A stretch of DNA of 64,000 nt, from contig JACESU010000001.1 in NCBI GenBank assembly GCA_013911655.1, forward strand, positions 444,063 through 508,062. Reading direction: 5' to 3'. The stretch comes from Alphaproteobacteria bacterium (GTDB lineage Bacteria > Pseudomonadota > Alphaproteobacteria > Caedimonadales > UBA1908). Under the pieces are notes generated by a model. That model had not been told where the DNA came from. It did no database searches and worked only from the letters and a program-made list of their open reading frames with translations. This document shows, piece by piece, positions 62,008 through 64,000 of this stretch. The position numbers and the translations under genes were made by a program. Each line of letters opens with the position of its first letter. Positions within the stretch are counted from its first letter, which is position 1.

Positions 62008-63660
62008 ATGACTCACTATATTTTTGTTACAGGAGGTGTGTCGTCATCCTTAGGTAAAGGACTGGCGGCCGCTTCTCTTGGGGCTTTGTTGCAAGCACGT
62101 GGCTTCAAAGTGCGTCTTCGTAAGTTCGAACCTTACATCAATGTGGATCCAGGGACCATGAGCCCTTTTCAACACGGCGAGGTCTTTGTGACCGATGACG
62201 GCGCTGAGACAGACCTTGATCTGGGGCACTATGAACGCTTTACGGGGGTCGCCGCCAGAGCCACAGACGCCGTTTCCACGGGGCAGATTTACTCTCACGT
62301 GATTGCCAAGGAACGGCGCGGGGATTATCTTGGCGCCACAGTCCAGGTCATTCCTCATATTACCGATGCGATCCAAGAATTCATCGTGCGTGATATCGAG
62401 GAGGACGTTGATTTCCTCATTGCAGAAATCGGGGGTACCATCGGAGACATTGAAGGCTTACCCTTTGTGGAAGCCATTCGCCAGTTTGCCCACGGCAAAG
62501 GATATAAGCGAACGCTTTTCATGCACCTGACCTTGGTGCCTTACATTGCCAGCGCTGGCGAGCTTAAAACAAAGCCGGCCCAGCACTCGGTCAAAGAACT
62601 TCAGCGCATGGGGATTCAGCCCGATATCCTCCTGTGCCGGACAGAAAAGCCTTTGCCAGAAAGCGCCAGACAGAAACTGGCACTTTTTTGTAATATGCGC
62701 CCCGAATGTGTGATTGAGGCACGTGATGTGACCAGTACTTATCAAGTGCCTTTGACTTATTCCCAAGCGGGCCTTGACCAAGAAGTCTTGCGTCATTTCG
62801 GGCTAGAGGAATCTAGTCACGTAGATCTGACTCGTTGGAAAGCCATCGTGTCCCATATTGAGGCCCCACAGAAAAGAGTACCCATTGCTGTTGTAGGTAA
62901 ATACACAGGCCTGAAGGATGCCTACAAATCCTTGGGCGAAGCCCTTGCTCACGGCGCCCTTGTTCAAGATACGTCCTTAGACATCGATTGGATAGACGCG
63001 CAAGAACTCGAGCGTAGTGGTATGTCTCTTCCTGCCGAGGAAATCGGGGCGCGTCTTTCTAAGTATCACGGTATTTTGGTACCTGGTGGACACGGCGAGC
63101 GCGGTTCTCACGGAAAAATGGCAGCCATTCGGTACGCTCGTGAAAACAGCGTTCCTTACTTAGGTATTTGCCTTGGTCTTCAATTGGCGGTTCTTGAGTT
63201 TGCGAGGAACGTCCTTGGCATTGATAATGCTGTATCCAGCGAATTTTCCCAAACGGGTGAGGCCATTATTGGTCTTTTGACCGAGTGGGAGAAAGACGGC
63301 GCCCTGGAAAAACGTGACAGCGACACGCCCCTTGGAGGCACTATGCGTCTTGGGGCTTATGAGTGTGTGCTGACGCCAAACTCGAAGGCTTTTGAGGCTT
63401 ATGGTACTGAAAATGTGTGGGAGCGTCACCGTCACCGCTATGAGGTAGATATTCGCTGGCAGGAGCGGTTAAAAGACGCTGGCATGCAGATCACAGGTCT
63501 ATCACCCGACGGCAAGCTGCCTGAGATGATCGAGCTTCAAGACCATCCATGGTTTGTCGCAACCCAGGCGCATCCCGAATTTAAATCGAGGCCTTTTGAG
63601 GCACACCCCTTATTTGTGGCCTTTGTGGCAGCTGCCTTGACCCACAAAAAAAATAGTTAG
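62008..63660 (+). CDS. pyrG: CTP synthase
   Basis: The 550-residue enzyme makes CTP from UTP, ATP and glutamine. The N-terminal synthetase domain shows [20 protein letters not shown] and [20 protein letters not shown]. The C-terminal glutaminase domain has the nucleophile elbow [18 protein letters not shown] and AHPEFKSRP with the His-Glu pair. It lies 33 nt after secG. Its presence shows that CTP at least is made from UTP despite a nucleotide carrier nearby. Confidence 0.97.
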   Translation: MTHYIFVTGGVSSSLGKGLAAASLGALLQARGFKVRLRKFEPYINVDPGTMSPFQHGEVFVTDDGAETDLDLGHYERFTGVAARATDAVSTGQIYSHVIAKERRGDYLGATVQVIPHITDAIQEFIVRDIEEDVDFLIAEIGGTIGDIEGLPFVEAIRQFAHGKGYKRTLFMHLTLVPYIASAGELKTKPAQHSVKELQRMGIQPDILLCRTEKPLPESARQKLALFCNMRPECVIEARDVTSTYQVPLTYSQAGLDQEVLRHFGLEESSHVDLTRWKAIVSHIEAPQKRVPIAVVGKYTGLKDAYKSLGEALAHGALVQDTSLDIDWIDAQELERSGMSLPAEEIGARLSKYHGILVPGGHGERGSHGKMAAIRYARENSVPYLGICLGLQLAVLEFARNVLGIDNAVSSEFSQTGEAIIGLLTEWEKDGALEKRDSDTPLGGTMRLGAYECVLTPNSKAFEAYGTENVWERHRHRYEVDIRWQERLKDAGMQITGLSPDGKLPEMIELQDHPWFVATQAHPEFKSRPFEAHPLFVAFVAAALTHKKNS

Positions 63661-63675
63661 ACGAAAGGACTCATG

Positions 63676-64000
63676 ATGACATCTAAGCCCCGTACCCTTT
63701 ATGTTGGTGAAGATACCAAAAATCCTGTTTCTTTTGGTCAAGACGTGCCGTTTTCCATTATGGCGGGGCCTTGTGTGATTGAAAGCAAAGCCCACGCCCT
63801 TGAGATGGCCCATGCTCTGCAAGAAATTGCTCAGCGCGTAGGAGTAGGGCTTGTTTATAAAAGTTCTTTTGATAAAGCCAACCGCAGCAGCATAAAATCC
63901 TTTCGGGGTGTGACGCTAAAAGAAGGTATGGAGATTTTGGCGCACGTGCGCGAGACTTATAGTCTTCCTGTGGTGACCGATATTCATAGCCCTGATCAGT
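63676..64000 (+). CDS. kdsA: 3-deoxy-D-manno-octulosonate-8-phosphate synthase, partial
   Basis: KdsA condenses arabinose-5-phosphate with PEP for the KDO of LPS. Only the first about 108 codons are in the window. Seen: FSIMAGPCVIESKAHALEMA, VYKSSFDKANRSSIKSFRG and VTDIHSPDQ, all family-diagnostic. Two adjacent ATGs occur at 63673 and 63676; AAAGGA spacing favours the second. It follows pyrG by 15 nt. It implies that LPS core is made. Confidence 0.95.
   Translation, partial: MTSKPRTLYVGEDTKNPVSFGQDVPFSIMAGPCVIESKAHALEMAHALQEIAQRVGVGLVYKSSFDKANRSSIKSFRGVTLKEGMEILAHVRETYSLPVVTDIHSPDQ

Overview
The window reads as a chromosomal segment of an alphaproteobacterium living inside a host cell, most likely close to the Holosporales/Caedibacter-type endosymbionts (inference). 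Alphaproteobacterial markers are a MipZ division ATPase, the YbjN-ProC pair, the lgt-midA-pgeF order, and secG-pyrG-kdsA. The intracellular marker is an ATP/ADP translocase (59266-60795), used by energy-parasitic bacteria to exchange nucleotides with host cytosol. kdsA, lgt and a porin indicate an outer membrane with LPS and lipoproteins. No IS element, prophage, CRISPR array or rRNA gene is visible. One tRNA (Ser-GCU) is present.

Layout. 1-4 kb (minus): pgeF, midA-like methyltransferase, lgt, rluB and a class I amidotransferase-like hydrolase. 4-9 kb (plus): a JmjC/cupin oxygenase, a porin, rluC and prmA. 8.6-11.2 kb (minus): an Mn/Zn-type metal ABC importer. 11.5-19.2 kb: efp, suhB, ihfA, then the classic yihA-yidC-yidD-rnpA-rpmH block, rpsI-rplM, dut and an SH3 protein. 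19.7-22.4 kb: a 675-residue Ala/Gly/Glu-rich protein with two arrays of 42-bp repeats, then a secreted protein. 22.5-26.3 kb: mipZ and potG-potH-potI. 26.6-27.5 kb: a small lipoprotein and an acidic secreted protein. 27.8-33.0 kb: ybjN, proC, a TetR-like gene, and dnaK-dnaJ behind an RpoH-type promoter. 33.3-38.9 kb: two exported 849-residue helical-repeat proteins in tandem. 39-43 kb (minus): a REC-PAS-GGDEF-EAL protein, a dicarboxylate/amino-acid symporter and a frameshifted gene. 43.3-46.5 kb: a GNAT enzyme, ppa, two tandem 4-Cys secreted paralogues and tRNA-Ser. 46.7-52 kb: MaoC and NTF2-like proteins, then hmp divergent from an AhpD-like gene and cydAB. 52-54 kb: a peptidoglycan amidase that has lost two of its three zinc ligands, plus a fragment of a second copy. 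54.3-58.6 kb: threonine aldolase, flavodoxin-like protein, GNAT, secreted phospholipase D, 2H phosphoesterase and carbonic anhydrase. 59-64 kb: tlc, a secreted protein, secG, pyrG and the start of kdsA.

How it fits together. Housekeeping operons alternate with short accessory islands rich in signal-peptide proteins with no recognised function (21.8, 27.1, 33.3-38.9, 44-46.2, 53-54 and 60.9 kb), which are the best candidates for host-interaction factors. The hmp / AhpD-like / cydAB group looks like a respiratory and nitric-oxide defence module. Polyamine, metal, dicarboxylate and nucleotide transporters fit scavenging from a host.

The most unusual observations are: the tandem 849-residue secreted pair; the 42-bp repeat protein; the amidase pseudoenzyme with its duplicated remnant; rnpA apparently starting at CTG; the 4-Cys paralogues; and a one-dinucleotide frameshift at a TC tract. 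All family assignments come from reading motifs; no database search was run.
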